Shown here in pieces: positions 22,825 through 32,475 of a stretch of DNA of 40,890 nucleotides. Source of the stretch: CAZDAW01 sp964503685 (GTDB lineage Bacteria > Chloroflexota > Anaerolineae > Anaerolineales > Anaerolineaceae); NCBI GenBank assembly GCA_964503685.1, contig CAZDAW010000023.1:1-40890 (forward strand), given 5' to 3'. A program made the position numbers and the translations under genes. The notes under the pieces were generated by a model. That model was not told where the DNA came from. It did no database searches and saw nothing but the letters and a program-made list of their open reading frames with translations. Position 1 is the stretch's first letter. Each line of letters starts with the position of its first letter.

Positions 22825-25800
22825 CTAATGTCGGCGCCGCTTTTTCTTTTGTTGAATCTGCTCGGGCTCTTTAGGCCGTACGTTGATGGTATCTTCGCGA
22901 GATACTTCAGTCGTTTGTTGAGCTTGTGAACGGCGAGGAGCATACGTAAACATTCGGCTGATAACGCCAATTCGGATATCAGCCAACAAATTCTGGAACA
23001 TCTCTGAAGCCCGGCTTTTATATTGAACAAGCGGATCGCGTTGTGCATAAGCCTCAAGACCAATTGAAACTCTCAAGGCTTCGACCCTGGTCAAATAATC
23101 AACCCACAACTCTGAGATGACGTTTAATAACAACTGGCGATAAATTGCCGTTAAAACTCGTTGGCCAAGGCCATCTATTAATGTGCGTTTGTCATCATCA
23201 GAAAGATCAGGCAAAGGTACTGCAGCAATCTCGCTAAAATGTTCAGCGCCCAAAATTCCTTCAAACAAAGACTTCGTTGCTGCGTCGCCATCATTCATAC
23301 ATTGAATAACCTGCGACAGACGAGTCAGCTCATTTTGTCCCCATATCCAACGGATTATCGCTTGAGCTTCTTCGAGATGATTCAGTACTTCATCAGCAAC
23401 GTCTTGTGGAGATTGTGCTTCCAGTTGTCGGGCTGCTGCATAGATATAACGCAAACGAGTGGTTCGCGCCCACGCCTGGCGGTGTGTTCTTCGATCAAAA
23501 ACAATTCGCGATCCAATCGACATTGTATGAAGCAATCGAGTGAATTGACTTTGATCCAATGTGGCAAGATCAAGTCGTTCCAATTCAGCTTGTAGATCAC
23601 GTGTTATTTGTCCCTGTTCTCCAAGCAATTTTTCCAACCGATTGTTGAAAATATCTTCAACCGCGCCATACAATTGATCTGCTATGGTTGCCCAATCGTC
23701 GCCCTGCAAATCGGAAGATTTTACCCCTAAAGATTCTTCCAGGCGACGCTCCAGCGCGCCAATCACCCGGATGACAGCAAGACCGGTTAAGAAGTCATCA
23801 ATTTGGTCAACAATTGTCTCAGCAACCTGGCGCGGGTCGGATGTCAATAAGCGAGCTTGATCTGAAGACAATTTAATGGGGACGTGAACCAGGCCGATGA
23901 TTTCCTCGATAATTTCCTGTGGGCGACGAGGTGATTCATTTTCGTCCTGATCTTCCAATCCTTCCAGATAAGTATCGAGTGCTTCACGGCGTTCAGCTAA
24001 TTGAGTCTGCAGACTATCCTCTGTGCGTTCCAATAATGCGCGCACTGCATGCAACGTATGTTCTTGTTCCGCTTTTAAAGCGCTTTCGGCCAGATCCAAA
24101 AGAGCCGTTTTTATAACCGGCAACGTACGCGGCTTGTCTTTAATGCGCTCTTCCAATGAATTCAGTAATCTTTTTATGGTATAAGTCGGATAAATCGCGC
24201 CCTCGTAATCAATGAATGGCTGAATCTGATCCAACCATGCCAAAAGTTTCCAGGGGCCCTCTTCATCTTTCAATGCAGCAGGAATACGCTGCGCGATCTC
24301 AGTTCGCAACATTTCCACGACATCATCATGCAAGTCTTCTTTTGTAAAAATTCGTTCGCGTTGTGAATAAATGCGCGCTCGCTGGGCATTCAACACATCA
24401 TCATACTCGATCAGATGTTTACGAATATCAAAATTTGCACCTTCAACGCGAGTTTGAGATTGTTCTATGATCCGGCCGACAATGCCATGCTCAATTGGAA
24501 TGGCATCGTCTATCTTCAAACGCTGCATCAGATCATTGACCTGACCGCCGCCAAATATACGCATTAATTCATCTTCCAACGATAAATAGAAGCGCGACGA
24601 ACCAGGGTCACCCTGCCGGGCTGCCCGACCACGCAACTGATTGTCAATCCGGCGAGCTTCATGCCTTTCAGAACCAATGATATGCAAACCGCCCAAAGTA
24701 CGAACACGCTCCATATCATCCATATACTGCATGAAAGAATTGACCTCTACCTCATAAATGCCGTAATCAACTGGATTCAGTTTGGTAATTGCTTCCCTGC
24801 GCTCAGCCATTGTCATTTCGTATGGGTCTTTATATCCGGCTTTACTTAACACACGATTGACCGCGCTTAATATTTCTTCAGCCAGTTCACCGCCAAGTTT
24901 GATATCCACCCCACGTCCGGCCATGTTGGTCGCAATCGTAACCGCTCCAAAAGCGCCTGCTTTCGCTATAATCTGACTTTCTTCGGCATGTTTGCGAGCA
25001 TTCAAAACCTGATGCGAAACTCCACCCTGTAAAACCATTTGCAATCGGGGTTCATCTTCGGGTTTTAAGTTGAAGATTCGCAATAAACGTCTGACGTTTG
25101 TTGGCTCTTCTGGATTTAATGAAAGATCAAGAGTACGCGCCAATGAACGCAAATCCTGCGGCGATAATTCATCCAAAGACTTATTCAATAATTGAAGCGC
25201 CGGGATAGCTCTGCCATCATTCTGTCCCGGATTCTGTTCAAACCAGACATGCCGCAATAGTAATACCTGGGTCAACCGGCGAATAGGTTCTGCACGCAAT
25301 CGATTTGAGAGCAAATCAGAATGTTCGACAGATGTCGTTCCCACCAATAATGGTCTGCCCTGCACATAGTATCGAACGATTTCCTCCGTGATCGCTCGTA
25401 ATTTTGCTTCTTCTGTACGATAAACAACATCAGGATAATCCTTGCGTTTCCAATAGATCGGTGTCTGTAACGGATCTCCTCGCCGTGCGTATGCGGTGAA
25501 TTTATATCCATCTTCATCACGTTTTTCAACCATCACCAGTGGAGATTCTGGCCTCATTGCCTGATATTCCAAATTGGTTGGAACCGGGAGGACTTCAAGC
25601 TTATAAATCTTTTGAAATTCTTCCGCCTCAGTAAGCGCTGTACCTGTCATGCCCGACAATTTCTTGTACATACGAAAATAATTCTGCAAGGTAATCGTCG
25701 CGTAAGTAATATTTTCCGCCTCGACACGAACGCCTTCTTTGGCTTCCACGGCCTGGTGCAACCCATCTGACCAGCGCCGACCCGGCATCAGTCGTCCGGT

Positions 25801-26856
25801 AAACTCATCAATAATGACCACTTTACCTGCTTGCACGAGATAATCTTTATTTCGCCGGTAAAGAAATTGAGCGCGTAGCCCCTGTTCAATGAAACCCAAT
25901 AAGCGAGCCTGTTCGGGAGTAATATCTTCGGGTCGCTCAGGATCGCGCAACGGTTGCTGCAAAAGCTCCTCGATATGTGTTTCACCGGCTTCTGTTAACG
26001 TCACTGTTCGGTCACGCTCGCTGATTTCATAATCTTCTGGCTTGAGTTGTTTGATAACTTGCGCCGTGCGGATATACCATTCAGCATCATCCTGCGCCGG
26101 TCCAGAAATAATTAACGGCGTCCGCGCCTCATCAATCAAAATATTATCTACCTCATCTACAATAGCAAAGTGGTGACCCCGCTGAACACGGTCATCCAGG
26201 CTCATTGTCAGATTATCTCGTAGATAGTCAAAACCAAACTCACTGTTAGTGCCATAAGTAATATCTGCCAGATATGCCTGAACGCGATCCACCAACTGGA
26301 GCTGGTGTTGGTCCTCATGAGGAGAAGTACGATCCAAATCAACAAGAAAAGCCTTTTTGCCATTCTCAGTACGGGCCGCCATTTGCAAAACCCCCACATT
26401 CAATCCAAGCGCCATATAAATGGGAGCCATCCAACGTGCATCGCGCCGCGCCAGATAATCGTTAACGGTTACCAAATGAGCGCCCTTACCTTCCAGGGCA
26501 TTCAAATATAATGGGAGCGTTGCTACAAGCGTTTTACCCTCGCCCGTTCTCATCTCGGCAATCTTGCCCTGATGTAAAGCGATCCCACCCATCAGTTGAA
26601 CATCATAATGTCTTAAACCAATCGTACGTTTACTGGCTTCCCGAACAACAGCAAACGCTTCAACCAAGATATCATCAAGTGTTTCACCGTCAGACAACCG
26701 CTTCCGAAACTCATCCGTCTTCAACCGTAGTTGCTCATCGCTTAAGGATTCGCATGCAGCTTCCAAATCGTTTATCCGATCAACAAGCTCAGATAACTTA
26801 TCAACTTCGCGTTTGTTGGGGTCGCCCCCGATAATGCGAACGAATTTTTGTAACAT
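22825..26856 (-). CDS. secA: Preprotein translocase ATPase SecA, unusually large
   Basis: ATP-driven motor that pushes unfolded proteins through SecYEG. Core motifs are intact: Q-motif region LRHYDVQLMGGIALHQGKIAEM, Walker A MRTGEGKTL, Walker B VDEVDNILIDEART, GRLMPGRRWSDGLHQA, GTTSVEHSDLLS, TNMAGRGVDIKLGG and GRAARQGDPG. At 1343 aa it is several hundred residues longer than typical SecA. One insertion of about 89 aa lies in the second nucleotide-binding fold (about 25025-25291). A far larger one lies in the helical scaffold region (about 23170-24250), before the conserved LDEHW-like VISELWVDYL and YAQRDPLVQYK. The C-terminus is basic and lacks the usual cysteine zinc motif. The start ATG at 26856 has AGAAAGGTG close upstream; a longer frame exists but overlaps the promoter. 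Confidence 0.93.
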   Translation of the reverse strand: MLQKFVRIIGGDPNKREVDKLSELVDRINDLEAACESLSDEQLRLKTDEFRKRLSDGETLDDILVEAFAVVREASKRTIGLRHYDVQLMGGIALHQGKIAEMRTGEGKTLVATLPLYLNALEGKGAHLVTVNDYLARRDARWMAPIYMALGLNVGVLQMAARTENGKKAFLVDLDRTSPHEDQHQLQLVDRVQAYLADITYGTNSEFGFDYLRDNLTMSLDDRVQRGHHFAIVDEVDNILIDEARTPLIISGPAQDDAEWYIRTAQVIKQLKPEDYEISERDRTVTLTEAGETHIEELLQQPLRDPERPEDITPEQARLLGFIEQGLRAQFLYRRNKDYLVQAGKVVIIDEFTGRLMPGRRWSDGLHQAVEAKEGVRVEAENITYATITLQNYFRMYKKLSGMTGTALTEAEEFQKIYKLEVLPVPTNLEYQAMRPESPLVMVEKRDEDGYKFTAYARRGDPLQTPIYWKRKDYPDVVYRTEEAKLRAITEEIVRYYVQGRPLLVGTTSVEHSDLLSNRLRAEPIRRLTQVLLLRHVWFEQNPGQNDGRAIPALQLLNKSLDELSPQDLRSLARTLDLSLNPEEPTNVRRLLRIFNLKPEDEPRLQMVLQGGVSHQVLNARKHAEESQIIAKAGAFGAVTIATNMAGRGVDIKLGGELAEEILSAVNRVLSKAGYKDPYEMTMAERREAITKLNPVDYGIYEVEVNSFMQYMDDMERVRTLGGLHIIGSERHEARRIDNQLRGRAARQGDPGSSRFYLSLEDELMRIFGGGQVNDLMQRLKIDDAIPIEHGIVGRIIEQSQTRVEGANFDIRKHLIEYDDVLNAQRARIYSQRERIFTKEDLHDDVVEMLRTEIAQRIPAALKDEEGPWKLLAWLDQIQPFIDYEGAIYPTYTIKRLLNSLEERIKDKPRTLPVIKTALLDLAESALKAEQEHTLHAVRALLERTEDSLQTQLAERREALDTYLEGLEDQDENESPRRPQEIIEEIIGLVHVPIKLSSDQARLLTSDPRQVAETIVDQIDDFLTGLAVIRVIGALERRLEESLGVKSSDLQGDDWATIADQLYGAVEDIFNNRLEKLLGEQGQITRDLQAELERLDLATLDQSQFTRLLHTMSIGSRIVFDRRTHRQAWARTTRLRYIYAAARQLEAQSPQDVADEVLNHLEEAQAIIRWIWGQNELTRLSQVIQCMNDGDAATKSLFEGILGAEHFSEIAAVPLPDLSDDDKRTLIDGLGQRVLTAIYRQLLLNVISELWVDYLTRVEALRVSIGLEAYAQRDPLVQYKSRASEMFQNLLADIRIGVISRMFTYAPRRSQAQQTTEVSREDTINVRPKEPEQIQQKKKRRRH

Positions 26857-26877
26857 ATTACACCTTTCTGAAAAGTG

Positions 26878-26886
26878 ATTATAGCA
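26878..26886 (-). promoter_or_regulatory. Extended -10 promoter element for secA
   Basis: On the - strand TGCTATAAT is an extended -10 hexamer, 22 nt upstream of the secA start. The -35 position (AACGAT at 17 nt spacing) is poor, which fits an extended -10 promoter. It lies back to back with the dnaE promoter. Confidence 0.6.
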
Positions 26887-26943
26887 TATCCATAAAAAGA
26901 ATCGTTCATCGTTTTGCTGAGTAAGTTCTTTTCTTAAACATTT

Positions 26944-26972
26944 TTGGATTATTACAGACTGCATGCTATAAT
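26944..26972 (+). promoter_or_regulatory. Sigma-70 type promoter of dnaE
   Basis: TTGGAT (26944-26949), a 17-nt spacer and TATAAT (26967-26972) with an upstream TGC extended -10. It lies 36 nt before the dnaE ATG, and divergent to the secA promoter. Confidence 0.75.
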
Positions 26973-27008
26973 TTTATAAATTCCCTGCAGCTCCCTTAAG
27001 GCTCAAAT

Positions 27009-30000
27009 ATGTCTTTTGTTCATCTGCATGTCCACTCCGAATACTCTCTGCTTGACGGCTTCAGCAATATCAAGAAGCTGGTCAAGCGCGCTAAAGAAAT
27101 GAACATGCCCGCAATTGCGTTGACAGATCACGGCACAATGTTTGGCGTAATCGAGTTCTATAATGCAGCTATTGCCGCAGGAATTAAGCCAATCATTGGG
27201 CTTGAAAGTTATATGGCTGCGCGACGGATGCAAGATAGAGATTCCAAACTGGACAAAACATCCAGTCACATCCTTTTGTTAGCTGAAAACGCTAAAGGAT
27301 ACCAAAACCTGCTTGAAATTGCCAGCAAGGCGCAATTAGAAGGTTTTTATTATTACCCACGCATTGATCACGAATTTTTACAAGATCATGCCGAAGGATT
27401 AATATGCACCTCTGGATGCATGAGCGCTGAAATTCCGCGTACGATTTTGCGGGAAGGTCAGGATGCAGCAATCAAGAAGCTTGATTGGTACTATGACGTG
27501 TTCGGAAAAGATAATTTCTTCATCGAACTCCAATCCCATGAGATTGCCGAAATGCCAGCCTTGAACCGGTCGCTTATTGAACTGGGAAAACGCTATGAAG
27601 CCCGGCTCATTGCCACCAATGATGTGCATTATATTAATAAAGAAGACTTTCATCTGCAGGACATTCTACTGTCCATTCAAACCGGATCGCTCATATCAGA
27701 TCCCAATCGTTTTCGGATGACAGATCCAACCTATTATCTTCGTTCATCTGAAGAAATGATGCAGCTCTTTGCTGAACAGCCCGAAGCAATCAGTAACACA
27801 GTATTGATTGCCGACCGTTGCAACGTTGATTTAAAACCCAAAGGATACCACCTGCCGTTATTCACTGTACCAGATGGTTACACACCGGAATCATATCTGC
27901 GTCAAATTTGCGAAGAAGGATTTGTCCGTCGCTATGGTAATCTCACTCAAGACACAGCCTATCGAGAACGGCTGGAATACGAGCTAAAAATCATTCATCA
28001 GATGGGTTTTGATACCTATTTCTTGATCGTTTGGGATTTGTGCCGCTACGCCCGGCAGGAAGAGATCTGGTACAACGCACGCGGATCAGCCGCGGGTTCG
28101 ATTGTGGCTTATTGTCTGGATATTACTCTGGTTGACCCAATTTCGCATGGCTTAATATTTGAGCGTTTCCTAAATCCTGGCCGCGTCTCAATGCCCGATA
28201 TTGACCTGGATTTTAGAGATGACTTGCGGCCCAAAATGCTCGAATATTGCGCTCACAAATACGGCGACGATAAGGTGGCGCAAATTATCACCTTTGGTAC
28301 TCTGGGCGCCAGAGCAGCCATCCGCGACGTAGGCCGGGTTCTTGATATTCCCATTTCCGAAGTTGACCGTGTTGCCAAACTGATACCCAATATTCCGGGA
28401 AAACCAGTCAAGATCAAAGAAGCGCTTGAGGAAACACCTGAACTCAAACAGGTTTATGAATCCGAAGAATATCTACACAACCTGATTGATACAGCAAGCC
28501 AGATGGAAGGCGTTGTCCGTAACGCCGGGACGCATGCCGCAGGCGTCGTAATCACCGATAAACCTGTAATCGAATATGTCCCATTGCATCGTCCAACAAG
28601 CGGATCAGAAGACAGCCCCATAAAGACTGTTACCCAATTTGAAATGTCCATCATCGAATCACTGGGATTGTTAAAAGTTGATTTCCTGGGTCTGGCGACG
28701 TTGACCATCATGGCTAATGCCTGCAAACTGATTGAAAAACGGCATGGCGTCAGTCTTAACCTATCTAACATCCCCACTGATGACCCGGAAACATACAATC
28801 TGCTTGGTTGCGGACACACTGCCGGCGTCTTCCAACTGGAAGGCAGCGGGATGACCCGCTATCTCATGCAGATGAAGCCCAAGACACTGGAAAATGTCAT
28901 CGCCATGGTGGCCCTTTACCGGCCTGGCCCATTGGAGTTTATACCCACTTACATCCAGCGAATGCACGGGGAAGAAACCACTACATACCGCCACCCAGCG
29001 TTGGAACCAATATTTAAAGAAACTTACGGGATTCCTGTTTACCAGGAACAGATCATGTTCGCGGCGATGCAACTGGCTGGCTACACCGCTTCAGATGCAG
29101 ATGACTTACGCAAGGCCATAGCCAAAAAGAAAGCCGATTCCTTGCTCAAACATCGCCAGCGATTTGTTGATGGCGCTAAAGAGCGGAACATTTCTGAAGA
29201 AACCGCCAGCTTGATTTTTGATGATTGGGAAAATTTTGCCAGGTACGGGTTCAATAAAGCACATGCAGCTGACTATGGAGTCTTAGCAGTTCAGACTGCC
29301 TATCTCAAAACCCATTATCCCGTTGAGTATATGACCGCATTGCTGTCAGCATCAAAAAACGAGGCAAAGAAGATCGCACTGTATGTCGCTGACAGCCGGA
29401 TGATGGGTATTCCTGTATTACCTCCAGATGTCAACACCAGTGATTGGGATTTCTCTATTGAAGACCGCCCAGAGGGAAAACCAGCTATTCGTTTCGGAAT
29501 GGGGGCGGTCAAAAATGTGGGCAATGGGCCTGTGGATATTATTCTGCAATCGCGAAAAGCCGGTCCATTTACCAGCTTGAACGATTTTGCCCGCCGGGTA
29601 GATTTAAAACAAGTAGGGAAACGCGCCCTGGAAAGTTTAGTTCGCGTTGGCGCATTAGACCGTTTTGGCCCGCGCTTATCTATACTGGCAGCAATGGATC
29701 GTATTGTCTCACTCAGCATCGCTCATTTTAAGGCCGCTGAATCAGGGCAAATGAGTCTTTTTGGTGCGAGTACAGGAGCCGAGGAAGATATTATCCTCCC
29801 CGAAAGTAATTCCCTGGATTGCCGAGAGCAACTCAACTGGGAACGTGAATTACTCGGATTGTACGTATCAGATCATCCCCTTAGCCCATATCAGGAAACT
29901 TTGCAAAAACAGATAACACATTTTTCCGGTCAATTGGGCGAAGTCTCCCATAATGAACGAGTCTGCGTCGCCGGCTTAGTCACAGCCATCCGTCCTTATC

Positions 30001-30908
30001 AGACCAAAACGGGCAAACCCATGGGATTTGTTACCCTGGAAGATATTCAGGGTAACATCGAACTGGTTTTCTTCTCACGCGCCTGGGAACAATATCATGG
30101 AAAACTCAAACTTGATAAAGTGATCATCATTGAAGGGAAAGCCGATGCAGAAAGCGGCGATCCGAAGGTCCTTGTTGATAAAGTAAGAGACGACATCGAA
30201 CCCCTTACCATACATAAAGAACAGACCTGTATAAACCCGGTCGAAAATTTATCCGTTTCACTGAATACAACAACAGAAAACTATCTTGAAGATGCCCCCC
30301 TAAACGAACCCGAAGATAACAGCGCAGAGATACTGGATGATAACATTCCTCCGCCGCCCGAACCATTTCCCGATGATGCCTGGGAAATCCAGCAAAAGTC
30401 ACAACCGCAAGAAGCGACGGCAACAACCCTGCATGAAACAGGCGAAAAGCCGCCAGAACCGATGCTGTTAAACCACCGGACGAGGGATGAATACGCAATC
30501 TACGCCCCTGAAGATAATCCAGTACAAATAGAAGAAGCCCACACTGTAGAAAAACCTGCATTTACCGAGAACGAATTACCCATTATTGCGCCTGCGTACA
30601 TTGTCTCGCCTGAACCCCACAGACATCGGCAAACTGCAACAAGCGACCAACAACCCAAAATGATCACTGTTTTCTTGCGAGCCAGCGAAGACAAAAGCCG
30701 TGATTCCCGGCGAGTTCGTAATATACACGGCATCTTGAAATCTTATCCGGGAAATGATCGCTTTTCTTTATACATATTTGAGCACGGCAACGGCTACCTG
30801 TTGGAATTTCCCAATGATACAACTGGACTTTGCCAGGAAATGACCAATAAACTCGAAAAAATAGTAGGCGCGGATGGTATTCGTATTGAACCAATAACTT
30901 TTCACTAA
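27009..30908 (+). CDS. dnaE: DNA polymerase III subunit alpha (DnaE1 type)
   Basis: Replicative polymerase, 1299 aa. The N-terminal PHP domain keeps its metal-site pattern (HLHVHSEYSLLDG, LTDHGTMFG, GLESYM, TSGCMSAE, ATNDVHY), suggesting a working PHP exonuclease. The palm has the catalytic aspartates in PDIDLDFRDD. Fingers and duplex-binding helices follow to about residue 960. An OB fold spans about 984-1063 (VCVAGLVTAIRPYQTKTGKP). After it comes a Pro/Glu-rich, poorly ordered linker of about 150 aa (about 1066-1216), then an 80-residue terminal domain (ITVFLRASEDK to IRIEPITFH) like the tau/clamp-interacting tail. pfkA follows after 21 nt. Confidence 0.96.
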   Translation: MSFVHLHVHSEYSLLDGFSNIKKLVKRAKEMNMPAIALTDHGTMFGVIEFYNAAIAAGIKPIIGLESYMAARRMQDRDSKLDKTSSHILLLAENAKGYQNLLEIASKAQLEGFYYYPRIDHEFLQDHAEGLICTSGCMSAEIPRTILREGQDAAIKKLDWYYDVFGKDNFFIELQSHEIAEMPALNRSLIELGKRYEARLIATNDVHYINKEDFHLQDILLSIQTGSLISDPNRFRMTDPTYYLRSSEEMMQLFAEQPEAISNTVLIADRCNVDLKPKGYHLPLFTVPDGYTPESYLRQICEEGFVRRYGNLTQDTAYRERLEYELKIIHQMGFDTYFLIVWDLCRYARQEEIWYNARGSAAGSIVAYCLDITLVDPISHGLIFERFLNPGRVSMPDIDLDFRDDLRPKMLEYCAHKYGDDKVAQIITFGTLGARAAIRDVGRVLDIPISEVDRVAKLIPNIPGKPVKIKEALEETPELKQVYESEEYLHNLIDTASQMEGVVRNAGTHAAGVVITDKPVIEYVPLHRPTSGSEDSPIKTVTQFEMSIIESLGLLKVDFLGLATLTIMANACKLIEKRHGVSLNLSNIPTDDPETYNLLGCGHTAGVFQLEGSGMTRYLMQMKPKTLENVIAMVALYRPGPLEFIPTYIQRMHGEETTTYRHPALEPIFKETYGIPVYQEQIMFAAMQLAGYTASDADDLRKAIAKKKADSLLKHRQRFVDGAKERNISEETASLIFDDWENFARYGFNKAHAADYGVLAVQTAYLKTHYPVEYMTALLSASKNEAKKIALYVADSRMMGIPVLPPDVNTSDWDFSIEDRPEGKPAIRFGMGAVKNVGNGPVDIILQSRKAGPFTSLNDFARRVDLKQVGKRALESLVRVGALDRFGPRLSILAAMDRIVSLSIAHFKAAESGQMSLFGASTGAEEDIILPESNSLDCREQLNWERELLGLYVSDHPLSPYQETLQKQITHFSGQLGEVSHNERVCVAGLVTAIRPYQTKTGKPMGFVTLEDIQGNIELVFFSRAWEQYHGKLKLDKVIIIEGKADAESGDPKVLVDKVRDDIEPLTIHKEQTCINPVENLSVSLNTTTENYLEDAPLNEPEDNSAEILDDNIPPPPEPFPDDAWEIQQKSQPQEATATTLHETGEKPPEPMLLNHRTRDEYAIYAPEDNPVQIEEAHTVEKPAFTENELPIIAPAYIVSPEPHRHRQTATSDQQPKMITVFLRASEDKSRDSRRVRNIHGILKSYPGNDRFSLYIFEHGNGYLLEFPNDTTGLCQEMTNKLEKIVGADGIRIEPITFH

Positions 30909-30929
30909 AAAATACTTGTAGGTGAACTT

Positions 30930-31910
30930 ATGGATGAGAAAAAAATCTCTGTGATTGGCGTTTTAACTTCTGGCGGTGATGCGCCAGGAATGAATCCCTG
31001 TATCCGCGCAATCGTGAGAACAGCAGTATCCCGGAATGTAAAGGTCTTTGGCATTCGTGGTGGGTACGAAGGATTAATTCATGGAAATTTCATAGAAATG
31101 GGCGCTCGCGATGTAGGCGGCATCATGCAGCGCGGCGGTACCGTTATCCAGACCGCACGCAGCGAAGAATTTCGTACGCCCCACGGCCAACGTGAAGCAA
31201 TCCGCCAGATGAATGATGTCGGTATGGAGGGATTACTTATCCTGGGCGGCGATGGATCATTAAATGGCGCATATCAATTGGCGCAACAGGGTATTCACGT
31301 CGTTGGCGTTCCTGCCAGTATCGACAACGACATCTATGGCACGGATATGTGTATCGGAACTGATACGGCGCTTAACACAATTGTAGATGCCATTGATAAA
31401 CTTCGTGATACTGCTTCATCGCATAGTCGGGCATTTCTTGTTGAAACAATGGGACGGGAATGTGGTTATCTGGCAGTGCAGGCCGGGATTATCAGCGGCG
31501 CCGAAATGGTGTTAATCCCGGAAATCACCAACACAATAGACGAAGTGATCCAAACAGTCGAGAGCGCCTACCGGCGTGGTAAAACGCACTGCATCATCAT
31601 TGTGGCCGAGGGCGCTTCGTTGAAAGTTAATGAAGTTTCTGACACGCTCGCCAAAATGGATTTAGGATTCACAATGCGCGTTACCATCCTTGGACATATA
31701 CAGCGAGGCGGCAAACCGAGCGCTTTCGATCGTTTTCTGGCAACCCGTTTCGGAGTCGCAGCTGTAGAAACCCTGCTGTCAGGAAAGAGTAATGTGATGA
31801 TCGGTCTTCAAGGACGCGATATGATACCTGTCCCATTGGAAGAAATCATCTCCCATAAACGAATGCTTAGTTCTGATTACCTGGAAATGGCGCGCATGCT
31901 TGCGCTATAA
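30930..31910 (+). CDS. pfkA: ATP-dependent 6-phosphofructokinase
   Basis: Glycolytic enzyme phosphorylating fructose 6-phosphate (326 aa, normal bacterial length). Visible are LTSGGDAPGMN at the N-terminus (nucleotide binding), GGDGSLNGA with Asp108-Gly109, PASIDNDIYGTD with catalytic Asp132, and METMGRECGYLA-like ETMGRECGYLA. Residue 109 is Gly and residue 129 is Ala, not the Asp/Lys pair typical of PPi-dependent enzymes, so ATP is the likely phosphoryl donor. SD AGGTGA precedes the start. It sits 21 nt after dnaE, and its stop overlaps the next start (TAATG). Confidence 0.95.
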   Translation: MDEKKISVIGVLTSGGDAPGMNPCIRAIVRTAVSRNVKVFGIRGGYEGLIHGNFIEMGARDVGGIMQRGGTVIQTARSEEFRTPHGQREAIRQMNDVGMEGLLILGGDGSLNGAYQLAQQGIHVVGVPASIDNDIYGTDMCIGTDTALNTIVDAIDKLRDTASSHSRAFLVETMGRECGYLAVQAGIISGAEMVLIPEITNTIDEVIQTVESAYRRGKTHCIIIVAEGASLKVNEVSDTLAKMDLGFTMRVTILGHIQRGGKPSAFDRFLATRFGVAAVETLLSGKSNVMIGLQGRDMIPVPLEEIISHKRMLSSDYLEMARMLAL

Positions 31911-32437
31911 TGAGTCCTATGCAATACGAAATTAACCCCGTTGATCACATCACTACCGATGCAATCGGTGAACCCGGCCATCGCATTTTTTACCTGCAAG
32001 CCTCGCAAAACGAGCGCAACATTATATTACTGGTTGAAAAAGCTCAAATTCAAACCCTTGCAATTGGCCTTGAGCAATTTTTAGCCGAGATCATGCAACA
32101 GTATCCTGATTTACCCGAAGCTTCATCCGAGTATGACGAAGAGAAAATGCATATCCGGGGCCCAATTGATCCTTTGTTTAGAATTGGAGAATTTGGTCTG
32201 GGCTATGAAGTTGAAAGCGACATGATCATTCTGGTCGCCCGCGCCGCTGTCGAAGAAGGTCAACAACCCGAGAATGTGGACGAAGCCCAATTTTGGTGTA
32301 CTCGCTCTCAAATCCGCGCCATGTGCCATTGGGGCATAGAACTTGCCGCGCGTGGACGCCCAATTTGCCCACAATGCGGCGAACCGATGGAGCCAGAAGG
32401 TCATCTTTGCCCAAAGAAAAACGGGCATAAGCACTAA
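31910..32437 (+). CDS. DUF3090 family protein (zinc-ribbon-like C-terminus)
   Basis: A 175-aa soluble protein of the DUF3090 (TIGR03847) family. Recognisable features are RIFYLQASQNERNIILLVEKAQ near the start, FRIGEFGLGYEVESDMIILVA in the middle, and a C-terminal CPQCGEPMEPEGHLCPKKNGH with three cysteines and a histidine that may bind zinc. Function is unknown. In actinobacteria this family is found beside the SCO1664-type gene, and the same pair is present here (next gene). The start overlaps the pfkA stop by one base; an ATG at 31919 is an alternative. Confidence 0.85.
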   Translation: MSPMQYEINPVDHITTDAIGEPGHRIFYLQASQNERNIILLVEKAQIQTLAIGLEQFLAEIMQQYPDLPEASSEYDEEKMHIRGPIDPLFRIGEFGLGYEVESDMIILVARAAVEEGQQPENVDEAQFWCTRSQIRAMCHWGIELAARGRPICPQCGEPMEPEGHLCPKKNGHKH

Positions 32438-32475
32438 CCAGCTTAACAAAAAGCATAGAACTATTGAGTTTTTAT

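Noticed and set aside
26857..26964. 36-residue N-terminal extension of SecA
   Set aside because: It overlaps the extended -10 element, and the ATG at 26856 has a good SD and gives the normal SecA beginning.
30930..31910. PPi-dependent phosphofructokinase
   Set aside because: Gly109 and Ala129 replace the Asp/Lys combination expected of PPi-dependent enzymes.
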